From Marisalimonas marina (lineage in GTDB: Bacteria > Pseudomonadota > Alphaproteobacteria > Puniceispirillales > Marisalimonadaceae), in NCBI GenBank assembly GCA_038131365.1, contig JAYPPH010000003.1:1-64000 (forward strand): a stretch of DNA of 64,000 bases, in the 5' to 3' direction. Shown one piece after another: positions 15,944 through 25,453 of this stretch (position 1 is the first letter of the stretch; every line of letters starts with the position of its first letter). The translations under genes and the position numbers were made by a program. Below the pieces are notes generated by a model that did not search any database, was not told the DNA's origin, and saw only the letters and a program-made list of their open reading frames with translations.

Positions 15944-17509
15944 TTATAAGAATTCTCTTTTGAACTGAGATAATTGTAATACTTCTTGTACCGGCTTGTC
16001 TTCTCTTAATCTTTTAATGCGGGGAAATCTAAGGGCAACTCCAGATTTATGACGATTACTTTTATTTATTGAATCAAATGCTATTTCTAAAACAAATGTC
16101 TTCTCAACTTCTCTAACAGGCCCAAATTTATTTATTGTATTATTGCGTACAAATTTATCTAATTTTTTTAATTCATTATCTGTAAAACCAAAATATGCCT
16201 TACCTATTGGGGTAATTTGATTATTGTCCCACAATCCAAAGGTAAAGTCCGAATAATACGAACTTCTTTTTCCATGACCACGGACAGCATACATTAAAAT
16301 AGCATCAACAGTTTTGGGATCCTTCTTCCATTTAAACCAATGACCTTTTGGTCTGCCTGCAAGATAAGGGCTGTCAATGCTTTTAATCATTAAGCCCTCA
16401 TGTTGATCCTCAATAATTTTATTATTTTTGATTTCTTTTAAATGATGCCAATCTTTAAATTTGAGAACTTTGGATAAATCAAAAAACTTATTTTTATTTA
16501 TTTGATACCAATTCTCTAATTTTAAGCGTCTTTCATTCCAAGAAATTTCCCTAAGGTCTTTATTATCAAGGAATAAAATATCATATAACTTAATAAATGC
16601 AGGAAATTCTTTTAGATGTTTAGGGCTAACATTTTTCCTATTTAGTCTTTGCTGTAATGAGTTGAAGGTCATTGGAATATAATTTTCTCCTACCAATAAT
16701 TCACCATCGACAACAATCATATGTTTTTGATCAATATTTATTTCAGGAAAAGATTTTGTAATATCATCACCAGTTCGTGAAAAAATTTTAACTGTGTTTT
16801 TATTAATTATTATTTGAACTCTAATACCATCCCATTTCCATTCAGCTATAAATTTCTCTGGATTTAAATTTTGAAAATCATGTTCATTTATAGGATTAGC
16901 AAGCATCATAGGATTGAAAGTACTATTTAAATCTATTTTTGGAATAGGGCCCTTATCACAAAGCCATTTAAATAAATTGTTATAGGGTGGTTTAACGCCA
17001 TGCCAAATTTTCTCAATATCATTTAAATTTTTATTACTAAATTTAGCGAGAGCGATTTTTGTTAATCTTGATGAAACACCTATTCTTAATCCACCACTAA
17101 TTAATTTAATTATTCCCCATCTTTCTGTTTCATTTGCAATTGAAAGGAGATTTTCAATAGTTTTATTTAGATCATCTTTGTTTAACTTATATAGATTATT
17201 AATTATGTCCGTAATATTACCTAGCTCACCATCTTTTTTATGTGGCCAAATAAGTGATATGGTTTCGGCAAGATCTCCAACATAATCATATGATAGTGCA
17301 AATAATTCAGGATCAATCTTTTTACATACAATTTCCTTTATTTTCGAAATAGATATATTTTTTAATTCTAAGTTTCCAGTAAGAACTGCTAAAGCAAAAC
17401 CTCTGTCAGGGTCAGGAGTATTTTGAAAATAATTTGATAATATTTCTATTTTTCTGTTTCTAGATGGTGTTAATAGAAGTTTGTTAATGAGATCACTAAA
17501 CTTTTTCAT
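15944..17509 (-). CDS. ATP-dependent DNA ligase (ligase-associated repair cluster)
   Basis: A 521-residue ATP-dependent ligase. The nucleotidyl-transfer motif I is EWKWDG with the adenylated lysine at K225. Motif III (VVDGELLVG), motif IV (EGLMIK) and the C-terminal OB-fold region (DAILMYAVRGHGKRSS, EIAFDSINKSNRHKSG) follow. The N-terminal 200 residues are the DNA-binding helical domain. Such ligases in bacteria occur with a ligase-associated MBL exonuclease, a DExH helicase and the phosphoesterase PdeM, all four of which are present here. The cluster is linked to DNA damage response. The start overlaps the exonuclease stop by four bases (ATGA), so the two are coupled. Confidence 0.96.
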   Translation of the reverse strand: MKKFSDLINKLLLTPSRNRKIEILSNYFQNTPDPDRGFALAVLTGNLELKNISISKIKEIVCKKIDPELFALSYDYVGDLAETISLIWPHKKDGELGNITDIINNLYKLNKDDLNKTIENLLSIANETERWGIIKLISGGLRIGVSSRLTKIALAKFSNKNLNDIEKIWHGVKPPYNNLFKWLCDKGPIPKIDLNSTFNPMMLANPINEHDFQNLNPEKFIAEWKWDGIRVQIIINKNTVKIFSRTGDDITKSFPEINIDQKHMIVVDGELLVGENYIPMTFNSLQQRLNRKNVSPKHLKEFPAFIKLYDILFLDNKDLREISWNERRLKLENWYQINKNKFFDLSKVLKFKDWHHLKEIKNNKIIEDQHEGLMIKSIDSPYLAGRPKGHWFKWKKDPKTVDAILMYAVRGHGKRSSYYSDFTFGLWDNNQITPIGKAYFGFTDNELKKLDKFVRNNTINKFGPVREVEKTFVLEIAFDSINKSNRHKSGVALRFPRIKRLREDKPVQEVLQLSQFKREFL

Positions 17510-18495
17510 AATTCAGTCTCGTCATCTCTTCCAGACAAAGACAAGGCTAAAGCTTTGATTTTATTTTGTGTGCACCAATGTACAATTGCATCTTCCCTGC
17601 CATGAGTCACATAAACATTTTCTGCTTCTGTATATTTTATGTAATCAGTTAATTCATTCCAGTCAGCATGGTCAGAAATAATAAGTGGGAGTTCAACTAG
17701 ACTTTGTTTTGCTCTCTGTTTTATAGACATCCAACCTGATGCTTGACTAATTATTGGATCATCAAATTTTCTAGACCAAACATTTTTAATGGCAGATGGA
17801 GGAGCTAAGATAATTTCTCCATCATAATTTTTCTTAATGGTATTATTGACCTTTGAAACTTTGCCAAGAAAAATTTCATTCTTTTGGTAGTAGTTGCATA
17901 ATTTTTCTAAAGATCCGTGAATAAATATTTCATTGTCATAACCTTGTTGCCTTAACAAACTTAAAACTCTCTGTGCTTTTCCTAATGCGTAGACTCCTAT
18001 GATGTGTGGCCTTTCTGGAAATAATTGAAGTGAGTTTAAAAGTTTATTAATTTCAAAATTTTCATTGGGATGCTGAAAGATGGGAAGCCCAAAAGTTGCT
18101 TCAGTTACTAATGAATGACATTTCACAGGTTGAAATTGTGTGCAAGTTTTGTCCTTTGAGATTTTATAATCACCTGTAAAATTTATTTTTTCTCCTTTGA
18201 ATTCCGCTAATACTTGAACACTACCTAAAATATGGCCTGCTGGATAAAATGTTATAGAAACATCATCAATTTTAAGTTTTTGATTTAATTTAAGTTCTTG
18301 AAAATTTTCAGCACAATTTTCACCATACCTTATTTTCATGATTTCAATTGTTTCTTTTGTTGCTAAAACATTCTTGTGACCAGGCTTTGCATGATCCGCA
18401 TGACCATGAGTTATTATTGCATTTTCAACTGGCTTATAAGGATCAATATGTGTATTTATAGGAATTATATGTAAATTTTTATCAATCCATTTCAT
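17506..18495 (-). CDS. Ligase-associated DNA exonuclease (MBL/beta-CASP-like)
   Basis: A 329-residue protein with the metallo-beta-lactamase core. The metal motif is H30-G-H-A-D-H35, with further ligand motifs PAGHILGS and FTGDYK. Later come a beta-CASP-like region and a final YVTHGRED histidine. It resembles mRNA 3'-end processing nucleases but belongs to the DNA-repair branch found beside ATP-dependent ligases. It is expected to trim DNA ends before sealing. It is the first gene of the minus-strand pair, and its ATG lies only 17 bases from the divergent helicase start, so the promoters of both operons must overlap with the coding starts. Confidence 0.94.
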   Translation of the reverse strand: MKWIDKNLHIIPINTHIDPYKPVENAIITHGHADHAKPGHKNVLATKETIEIMKIRYGENCAENFQELKLNQKLKIDDVSITFYPAGHILGSVQVLAEFKGEKINFTGDYKISKDKTCTQFQPVKCHSLVTEATFGLPIFQHPNENFEINKLLNSLQLFPERPHIIGVYALGKAQRVLSLLRQQGYDNEIFIHGSLEKLCNYYQKNEIFLGKVSKVNNTIKKNYDGEIILAPPSAIKNVWSRKFDDPIISQASGWMSIKQRAKQSLVELPLIISDHADWNELTDYIKYTEAENVYVTHGREDAIVHWCTQNKIKALALSLSGRDDETEL

Positions 18496-18512
18496 AAACT
18501 TATTATATAATA

Positions 18513-20936
18513 ATGCTGGATAAATTAAAGCTTCAACCTATAGATAACTGGTTAAAAAAAAATAATTGGCATTTTTATGATCACCAACTTGAAACTGTCT
18601 CAAAAACTTTACAAGGTTATGATGTTCTGCTTGTTGCTCCAACTGGAGGCGGAAAGACATTAGCTGGATTTCTTCCTTCTTTAGAAGATTTGATAAATAA
18701 AAAGAATTATAAAAATCAATTACATACTCTTTATATTTCTCCTCTCAAAGCTTTAACTGTTGATGTTCATAGAAACCTTTCAGCTCCTATAAGCGACCAA
18801 AAATTAGATATAAAAGTTGAAACCAGAACTGGAGATACGTCTAGTTATAAAAAGGTACGTCAAAAAGAAGCGCCACCTCATATGTTAATGACAACTCCAG
18901 AATCTCTGGCTTTGTTGTTAGCTTCACCAGATGCCAATGATTATTTTAAGTTTCTCAAATTTTTAATTATCGACGAAATTCATAGTTTAGTAAATTCCAA
19001 AAGAGGTGATTTATTATCTTTAAATCTTTCAAGATTAGATACTATTGTTCCTAATTATCGAAAGATAGGATTATCAGCCACTGTAAAGAATGCAAGTTCG
19101 GTTTTAAGTTTTTTGTCTCAAAAAAAGAAATCTATAACATTAAATGTAGAAGAAAAATCCTTCCCTAATATCGAAATTTTGAAAACAGATAATAGGGTAC
19201 CTTGGTCTGGTCATATGGCTGGTTATGCAATAAAGGATATTTATAAAAAAATACAAAATTCAACAATGAGTATAGTATTTGTAAATACAAGGGCTCAAGC
19301 TGAATTAATTTTTAATAAGCTTTGGCATGAGAATGAAAAAAATTTAAAAATTGCTGTTCATCATGGCAGTTTAGAAAAAGAAATAAGAAGAAAAGTTGAA
19401 AATATGATGTCACTTGGTCAATTGGACTGTGTGGTTGCAACAAGTTCTTTAGACTTAGGGATTGATTGGGGAAATGTTAATTTAGTTATTCAAATTGGAT
19501 CTCCAAAGGGAATTGCTAGATTTTTACAACGTATTGGAAGAAGCAATCACAGGCTTAATGAACCATCAAAAGCCATACTAGTGCCATCAAATAGGTTTGA
19601 ATATCTAGAATGTGTTTCAGCTGTATCTTCAATAAAAGAAAAGATTTTAGATGAAACTAAAGAAAAAGAAGGTAGCCTAGATGTTTTAGCTCAACATGTT
19701 TTAGGAGTTGCCTGTAGCAAACCATTTGAAGTTAATGAGTTATTTGCTGAAATAAAAAAATCTTGGCCATATAGAAATTTACAAATGGAAAAATTTCTTG
19801 AGGTTTTAGAATTTGTAAAAAATGGAGGGTACTCTCTTAAACATTATGACCAATATTCAAAGATTGGTCTTAATAAACAAAACCTGTACGCGATTAAAAA
19901 TAAAAATATAAGAAACAAATACAGATTAAATGTGGGCACTATAGTTGAATCATATATGCTCAAAGTCAAGCTTGGCAACAGAACTTTAGGTCAAGTTGAA
20001 GAGTGGTTTATAGAGGGTTTAAATCAAGGTGACACTTTTCTTTTTGGAGGAAGGGTCCTTGAATATCAATATTTATCAAATAATAATGTTATAGTTAGGG
20101 CTACTAAAGATAATCATCCTAAAATTCCTTCTTATGCAGGAGGTAGATTACCTTTAAGTACAGAACTTTCTTTTCAAGTACGTACATTACTTAGTAATCA
20201 AGACAATTGGAAGGGTCTACCATCTCAAATTAATGAGTGGCTCAAGTTACAACTAAAGTTTTCAAGTATACCAAATCCTGAAGGGCTATTGGTAGAAACT
20301 TTTCCACGACATATTAAGAATAAAAAAAGATATTTTTTAATCTGTTATACTTTTGAAGGTAGAAACGCTAATCAAACACTAGGTTTTTTATTATCTAAAA
20401 GAATGCAAAGGATGGGTCTTAAGCCTGTTGGGTTTGTTGCAACTGAGTATGCATTAGCCATTTGGTCAATGAATATGATTGAGGATATCAATATTCTTTT
20501 GAATGATGACTTAATGCTAGATGATTTGTATGAATGGTTGGAAGAAACACCACTATTAAAGAAAAATTTTAGAGATGCTGCAATAATTTCGGGTTTAATT
20601 GAAAGGATAATTCCTGGAAAAAAGAAGACTGGCAAGCAGATTATGTTTAATTCGGATCTTATTTTTGACGTTTTAAAAAAACATGAGCCTAATCACTTGC
20701 TATTACAAGTTGCTAGGCAAGATTCTTATAGAGGCTTGATTGATTTGGAAAGGTTAGGTGCATTTTTAAAGAGAATAAGAAAAAATATTTTTCATAGGAA
20801 ACTTAATCAAATTTCTCCTCTAGCAATACCTCTCATATTAGAAATTAATAGACAAACCATAGATAAATCAGAAGTGAATGAATATTTTTTACAAGAACTT
20901 GAAGATCAATTGACTAAGGAAGTGGGCTTAAGTTGA
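18513..20936 (+). CDS. Ligase-associated DExH-box helicase (Lhr-like)
   Basis: An 807-residue superfamily 2 helicase: Walker A APTGGGKT (residues 43-50), DEIH box (154-157), SAT motif (GLSATVKN), then domain 2 with ATSSLDLGIDWG and QRIGRSNHR. The remaining 400 residues are the Lhr-core winged-helix and C-terminal domains, including a GGRVLEYQYL stretch. Lhr-type proteins unwind DNA-RNA or nicked DNA 3' to 5'. This shorter version lacks the big C-terminal extension of Lhr and always travels with the ligase cluster. The stop overlaps the following PdeM start by four bases. No irregularity was seen in the frame. Confidence 0.95.
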   Translation: MLDKLKLQPIDNWLKKNNWHFYDHQLETVSKTLQGYDVLLVAPTGGGKTLAGFLPSLEDLINKKNYKNQLHTLYISPLKALTVDVHRNLSAPISDQKLDIKVETRTGDTSSYKKVRQKEAPPHMLMTTPESLALLLASPDANDYFKFLKFLIIDEIHSLVNSKRGDLLSLNLSRLDTIVPNYRKIGLSATVKNASSVLSFLSQKKKSITLNVEEKSFPNIEILKTDNRVPWSGHMAGYAIKDIYKKIQNSTMSIVFVNTRAQAELIFNKLWHENEKNLKIAVHHGSLEKEIRRKVENMMSLGQLDCVVATSSLDLGIDWGNVNLVIQIGSPKGIARFLQRIGRSNHRLNEPSKAILVPSNRFEYLECVSAVSSIKEKILDETKEKEGSLDVLAQHVLGVACSKPFEVNELFAEIKKSWPYRNLQMEKFLEVLEFVKNGGYSLKHYDQYSKIGLNKQNLYAIKNKNIRNKYRLNVGTIVESYMLKVKLGNRTLGQVEEWFIEGLNQGDTFLFGGRVLEYQYLSNNNVIVRATKDNHPKIPSYAGGRLPLSTELSFQVRTLLSNQDNWKGLPSQINEWLKLQLKFSSIPNPEGLLVETFPRHIKNKKRYFLICYTFEGRNANQTLGFLLSKRMQRMGLKPVGFVATEYALAIWSMNMIEDINILLNDDLMLDDLYEWLEETPLLKKNFRDAAIISGLIERIIPGKKKTGKQIMFNSDLIFDVLKKHEPNHLLLQVARQDSYRGLIDLERLGAFLKRIRKNIFHRKLNQISPLAIPLILEINRQTIDKSEVNEYFLQELEDQLTKEVGLS

Positions 20937-21605
20937 TGATATTTAAATTTCAAGGTCATGAATTTCAAATTAGTCCAGAAGGCATATTGTTTTGGTTAGA
21001 AAAAAAAATTGCCATTGTATCTGATTTACATTTAGAAAAAGGGTCTAGTTATGCAGCTAGTGGGCAGTTTATACCTCCATATGATAGTCTGGATACTCTA
21101 AATAATTTAATAAAGAGCATTGAAAAAAATAAAGTTTCAGACTTAATTTTAGTTGGAGATGTTTTTCATGATCAAAAAGCGCTTGAAAGAATGTCTGAAG
21201 ATGTAAAATCTTTATTTAAGAGTTTGATAAAAAGATATAAAACTATCTTTGTTCGTGGAAATCATGATGCCAGTTTAATTTTAGAAGGAGTATATTGTTG
21301 TGATGAGTACGTATTAGAAAATATTCATTTTGTACATGAAGCATCAAAAAAAAGTCATTAACCAGATCTCAGGTCATTTTCACCCAGTTGCTTCATTAAA
21401 AGTTCATTCAAAAAAAATTGTGACCAAGTGTTTAGTAGTTTCTAAAAACTCAATAATTCTACCATCATATGGTAAATACACAGGTGGTTTAAATATAAAT
21501 AAGCCTCCTCTAAAAAAATTTATAGACATAAACTCAATAATTTATCTTTTAAATAAAAGTTCAGTATATAGAATTCCATTAAATCACATGAAAGACTTTC
21601 TTTAA
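20933..21605 (+). CDS. pdeM: Ligase-associated phosphoesterase PdeM, split by a +1 frameshift
   Basis: Two overlapping frames make one calcineurin-like phosphoesterase of about 223 residues. The first carries the metal motifs D31-L-H33 (SDLHLEKG), GDVFHD (75-80) and GNHD (109-112). The second, in the +1 frame, has the final GHFHP motif and the ILPSYGKYTGGL block typical of PdeM. They meet at a run of eight A's (21346-21353). Reading seven A's gives one continuous protein. The product is expected to cut DNA in the ligase-associated damage response. The break may be a sequencing error, a mutation, or a slippage site: RNA polymerase slippage on A8 or longer would restore the frame in part of the mRNA. 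The first frame alone lacks the last metal ligands. Confidence 0.88.
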
Positions 21606-21661
21606 AATTAGATGGCATATTTTTTGCTTCGTCTGATAATTGACATTTCATGGAGTTTAAT

Positions 21662-21892
21662 ATGTATGGTATTAAAGTTTGGTTAACTGATGATGTTAAA
21701 GATTGGTATTTGTTAAGAGATATCAATGATGGTGTTGTACACGTCTGGAAAAAAAAAGAAGACGCACTGAATATTCAAAAAATTCTCAAATGTAAAAAAT
21801 CAGCAATTACCAAAATTATGTCTAGTGCAATTCTAGATAGAGCAAACTACAAACGTAAAGAATTAGATCATCTAAAATATTTTCTTAAATAA
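21662..21892 (+). CDS. Small hypothetical protein
   Basis: A 76-residue protein starting MYGIKVWLTDDVKDWYLLRD. The ATG at 21662 is chosen over 21650 because GGAG lies seven bases upstream of it. The first half has a VWLTDDVKDWYLLRDINDGVVHVW pattern of alternating strands and the second half is basic and helical. It has no signal peptide or membrane segment. I do not recognise the family. The composition matches the neighbours and the frame is bounded by a pdeM gene upstream and a YeiH-like exporter downstream. Confidence 0.6.
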   Translation: MYGIKVWLTDDVKDWYLLRDINDGVVHVWKKKEDALNIQKILKCKKSAITKIMSSAILDRANYKRKELDHLKYFLK

Positions 21893-21934
21893 TAATTGGT
21901 AAAGTTATTATTTTAGTTTAAATACTAAGTTTAT

Positions 21935-22993
21935 TTGGATGACGTCGATTTGTATTTCTTTAAAGAAAATATATTTGGTATTTTTGTAATCACTCTAGTT
22001 GTCGTATTATCGTTATTTATCAGCAAAATCTTATCAACTTTCAACTTACTAATTTCTTCTGCATTTTTATGTATTTTTATTGGATTAATTCTAGGAAATT
22101 TATTTTCATTTAAAGATAAGATAGAGCCGTTCATTGAATTTAGTTTAAAAAAATTATTAAGAATTGGCATTGCTTTGTTAGGGTTGAGTTTAAGTTTTAA
22201 TGAACTTTTAAACTATGGATCAATGGCTATTTTGCTTGTTGTAATGAATATTATTATTGCATTCTTAATTGTGATTTTTCTATGCAGATTATTTAAAATC
22301 CCAAATAAGTTAGGTTATTTAATTACAATGGGCACCTGTATATGCGGTGTAACTGCTGTTATAGCAACATCTTCAATTATAAAATCTGACAAAAGTGAAA
22401 CAAGTTACGCTGTTAGTATTGTTACTTTATTTGGAATAATAGCAGTTTTTTTATACCCATATTTAGCAAATTACTTTTTCCATACATCTTCAGATTTAGC
22501 TGGAATTTTTCTTGGGACAGCAATTCATGATACTGCTCAAGTAAGTGCTGCTGGTGTTATATACTCAGAATTATTTAATAGTGAAGAGGCTCTTAATTCT
22601 GCAATGACCACAAAACTTCTCAGAAATTCATTTCTTGTTATCCTCATTCCCTTAATAGCTTATCTTTATAACAAAGATGAAAACGTAAATGTCAAAAAAT
22701 CTATTAAGGATTTTTTTCCTTTTTTTGTCTTAGCTTTTATCATTTTAGCTATAGTTAGGACTTTGGGTGATTTTGTTTTTGTTAACGATAATTTACTTAT
22801 TTATTGGACTGAGTTTTTAGCTACATCAAAAAAACTTTCAGTTTATTTAATTTTATGTGCAATGGTAGCCCTTGGATTACAGACTGATTTAAAAGGGATG
22901 ATGTCATTAGGAATTAAACCGTTAGTCATAGGTTTTTCAGCAGCAGTTATTGTTGGTTTGGTAAGTGTTATTTATCTTTTAATGCTTTTGTAA
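21935..22993 (+). CDS. UPF0324 / YeiH-family membrane transporter
   Basis: A 352-residue inner-membrane protein with about ten helices. The signature regions are RIGIALLGLSLSFNEL, MGTCICGVTAVIATSS and GTAIHDTAQVSAAG, all diagnostic of the YeiH/UPF0324 family of putative sulfate or other anion exporters. The start is a TTG at 21935. No better ATG exists in frame before the first helix. Together with the split YeeE/YedE pair, the TauE-like protein at 61.5 kb and three TauD enzymes it may belong to sulfonate or sulfite handling, but this link is only by theme. It stands alone between a small unknown gene and a convergent transporter. Confidence 0.93.
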   Translation: MDDVDLYFFKENIFGIFVITLVVVLSLFISKILSTFNLLISSAFLCIFIGLILGNLFSFKDKIEPFIEFSLKKLLRIGIALLGLSLSFNELLNYGSMAILLVVMNIIIAFLIVIFLCRLFKIPNKLGYLITMGTCICGVTAVIATSSIIKSDKSETSYAVSIVTLFGIIAVFLYPYLANYFFHTSSDLAGIFLGTAIHDTAQVSAAGVIYSELFNSEEALNSAMTTKLLRNSFLVILIPLIAYLYNKDENVNVKKSIKDFFPFFVLAFIILAIVRTLGDFVFVNDNLLIYWTEFLATSKKLSVYLILCAMVALGLQTDLKGMMSLGIKPLVIGFSAAVIVGLVSVIYLLMLL

Positions 22994-23140
22994 AAGATTA
23001 CTTATTTTTTATGTTTTCATATTTAATTATTTAACGGTATTTATTAGTTTAATAATAAGCTTAGAAGAGAGTTTTGCAATATTAATACAGTTTTAAAAAT
23101 ATGTAATTTATTCCCATTTTACTAAGTAAATACAATTCAA

Positions 23141-24748
23141 TTAATACGAAATAAGTTTAATTTTCTTTACTAAGTAAGTGATTAAAATAGGAACTATTAA
23201 AGTTAACAAACATACAGCTATAAGTAAGATACCAAGTTCAGAATAATCAGCAGGTACTTTTATATCTCCATTTTCACTTTTAACTTCTCGAGTTATGACA
23301 AAAAACTGATTTAAGTACTTTGTACCTAAATTACTGGCCGATAGAGCTAAGTTAGTAAAGCTTGCTAATATTGCAAAAAATGTAGCTTTTAAATGAGATG
23401 GAGCTGATTGTGCTATCCATGCTAATATTGGTATCATGGATACTTGTCCTAAAGGACTTTCGAGAGCAGTATTAAAAATGGCAATGAAGCGTGCATCGAT
23501 TAACCCGTTTGTTATTTTTGAGGTAAACTCATGGAAGCCATAATACATTGCAATAGAAGGCAATATAAAAAATGAACCAGCTATAGAAAGTACAACTATT
23601 AATTTAGTCATAGAAGAATTTTCCATTAAGGGCCTTAGAACAAAAATACCGACTATTGTTAGAAAAGAGGCAATTAAACCAAGTAATGATAGAAACTCTT
23701 GATCAAAACCTAGAACATCAATTTCAAACCAACTTCCTCCTGGACCAACACCCGGCATCGCTCTAAAAGCAAAAATTATAATTGCAGTGCCAAGTAGCAT
23801 TTTTTTTGCTTTTAAATCCAACTCATTTGATAATTTGAAAAGTAAAGTCAGTATAATTGCCAAAGATCCAATAAATACAATTTCTTGAGAAAAAATTATA
23901 TTTGAAGTACCAACTGCTAAAGTGAAAATTACAAACATTATTGAGCCAATTATTATTAGCATATTTGGTTTAGTGGCTTCAGGAACATTAAATATCATTC
24001 TAGATGCTTTTATGGGATTAATTCCATTAGCAACGAGTTTTTTATATTTATTTTGTTGATTTAAATAAGCTAAAAAAATACCAGATACTGATATAATGGG
24101 AACAATAAGTGAGTATAAGTAAATATTGCTATAAGCATTAACTTTTTCTAATTCAGTCATTTCTGAAGAGTCTGCAAATACAATTAAATTTATCATTGAA
24201 ACGAGCAGTGTTCCAAAAATAATTGCAACTCTTCCTAGTAATTGCATAGAAACATTCATAGATTTTAATTCATTAAAATTAATTTCTTTGCCACTGTCAT
24301 CAGTTTTTGGAACGGCTTCTACAGTCATTGCATCTGCAACAACATCTTGTAACACAAAGCCTATTGGCGCTAGAAGAGTTGAAATAACAAACCATGTTTC
24401 TGCATTTAAAAGACCTAGCATTTCAGTTTTGTATTGGATTAAGCCAAACATAATCATACTACTTGTAGCCATGACGATTGCGCCGAGCAAAACTAAAGAA
24501 GATTTGAATTTCCATAATATATCAACTAAATGACCTAAAGGCATTTTAAGGACCCAGGGGAGCCCAGCCCAAAAACCTAACCCAGCCAAAAAAACAGCAG
24601 ATAAATCTAAATATTCTTTGACAAAAAAAACACCAACAATGTTAGTGATACCTGACACACCGGCTGCCAGATAAATCATTAATGGAGGTATGAAGGAAAA
24701 TCTAAAATTGCCTATAAATTTTTGATTATTCTCATTATTACGTTCCAA
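23141..24748 (-). CDS. MFS-type transporter, folate/biopterin-transporter-like
   Basis: A 535-residue membrane protein with about twelve helices and a central cytoplasmic loop (QNKYKKLVANGINPIKASR). Two features recall the folate-biopterin (BT1) branch: GLPWVLKMPLGHLVDIL after the second helix and LQDVVADAMTVEAV after the fourth. The final SAPSHLKATFFAILASFTNLALS helix is also similar. Substrate cannot be assigned; many bacterial homologues are uncharacterised. It is downstream of phaR on the same strand with 70 bases between, so a shared transcript is possible but not evident. There is no sign of truncation. Confidence 0.7.
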   Translation of the reverse strand: MERNNENNQKFIGNFRFSFIPPLMIYLAAGVSGITNIVGVFFVKEYLDLSAVFLAGLGFWAGLPWVLKMPLGHLVDILWKFKSSLVLLGAIVMATSSMIMFGLIQYKTEMLGLLNAETWFVISTLLAPIGFVLQDVVADAMTVEAVPKTDDSGKEINFNELKSMNVSMQLLGRVAIIFGTLLVSMINLIVFADSSEMTELEKVNAYSNIYLYSLIVPIISVSGIFLAYLNQQNKYKKLVANGINPIKASRMIFNVPEATKPNMLIIIGSIMFVIFTLAVGTSNIIFSQEIVFIGSLAIILTLLFKLSNELDLKAKKMLLGTAIIIFAFRAMPGVGPGGSWFEIDVLGFDQEFLSLLGLIASFLTIVGIFVLRPLMENSSMTKLIVVLSIAGSFFILPSIAMYYGFHEFTSKITNGLIDARFIAIFNTALESPLGQVSMIPILAWIAQSAPSHLKATFFAILASFTNLALSASNLGTKYLNQFFVITREVKSENGDIKVPADYSELGILLIAVCLLTLIVPILITYLVKKIKLISY

Positions 24749-24818
24749 AAATTAGCTATAGAAAAAGTTAACTGATTTTTACTAAATTTTAATTAATTGT
24801 TTTAGAGAGTAAAATTTA

Positions 24819-25385
24819 TTATTTTTTTTTGTTTAACTCTTCTTTTAGTTCAGACATTTGCCTTTTTAGAATTTCAATTTCATCTTTTTCACTTAAAGAT
24901 GACTCCTTATCTTCAGAACTTTTGTCAGTACCGCTTTTTTCCCATGGGTTAAAAAAATTGTTCATGATTTGAAATTGTTTTGATTGCCAATCCTTAACAG
25001 CTTCATTTGTTTTTTCATCTAAAAAAGGATTTACATCTTTTGTGTTAAGGTGTTTTAAAAATTCATTTTGTTGATTTTTGTAAAACTCAAATGTTTTAGC
25101 TACCATATCTGGCATTATTTTCTGAGTTGCATTGCTGTAACTTTTAATTATCTCTGTTAACATATTTTCAGGTAAAACGTTACCTTCTTTATTTTCAATC
25201 TCTGAGATAATTTGGAGAAGATACTGCTTGGTAAGGTCTTCTTGGGTTTGTTTATCAATTATTTTAATATTTTTACCCTCTTTTATTAAAGTGTAAACCT
25301 CATCGAGAGTAACGTATTCACTAGTATTAGTGTTGTATAATCTTCTGCTACTATAGCGTGTTATTAAAATAAAATCGTCAGACAA
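24819..25385 (-). CDS. phaR: PHA synthesis repressor PhaR
   Basis: A 188-residue protein whose N-terminal 60 residues match the PHB/PHA accumulation regulator DNA-binding domain (ITRYSSRRLYNTNTSEYVTL, DEVYTLIKEGKNIKIID). The second half is the PHB-binding region followed by a Ser/Glu/Lys-rich coiled-coil tail. PhaR represses phasin and its own gene and leaves DNA when it binds nascent PHB. The start is a TTG at 25385, 15 bases after the T-tract of a hairpin between phaP and phaR, and I see no separate promoter. Expression probably depends on read-through from phaP. No strong ribosome site is visible. Confidence 0.93.
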   Translation of the reverse strand: MSDDFILITRYSSRRLYNTNTSEYVTLDEVYTLIKEGKNIKIIDKQTQEDLTKQYLLQIISEIENKEGNVLPENMLTEIIKSYSNATQKIMPDMVAKTFEFYKNQQNEFLKHLNTKDVNPFLDEKTNEAVKDWQSKQFQIMNNFFNPWEKSGTDKSSEDKESSLSEKDEIEILKRQMSELKEELNKKK

Positions 25386-25400
25386 TCACTTATACTCTAA

Positions 25401-25440
25401 AAATAAAAACTACTGAAGATAAAATATAACCTTCAGTAGT
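25401..25440 (-). terminator. Intrinsic terminator between phaP and phaR
   Basis: On the minus strand, ACTACTGAAG (25440-25431) and CTTCAGTAGT (25418-25409) form a perfect 10-bp stem with a 12-base loop, followed by a T-rich tract GTTTTTATTT. It lies 14 bases after the phaP stop and 15 bases before the phaR start, so it would reduce phaR relative to phaP transcript. Confidence 0.88.
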
Positions 25441-25453
25441 TAAATATTATAAA

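Noticed and set aside
23115..23135. Short palindrome TTTACTAAGTAAA downstream of the YeiH-like gene
   Set aside because: In such AT-rich sequence palindromes of this size arise by chance, and no T tract or gene context supports a terminator or operator.
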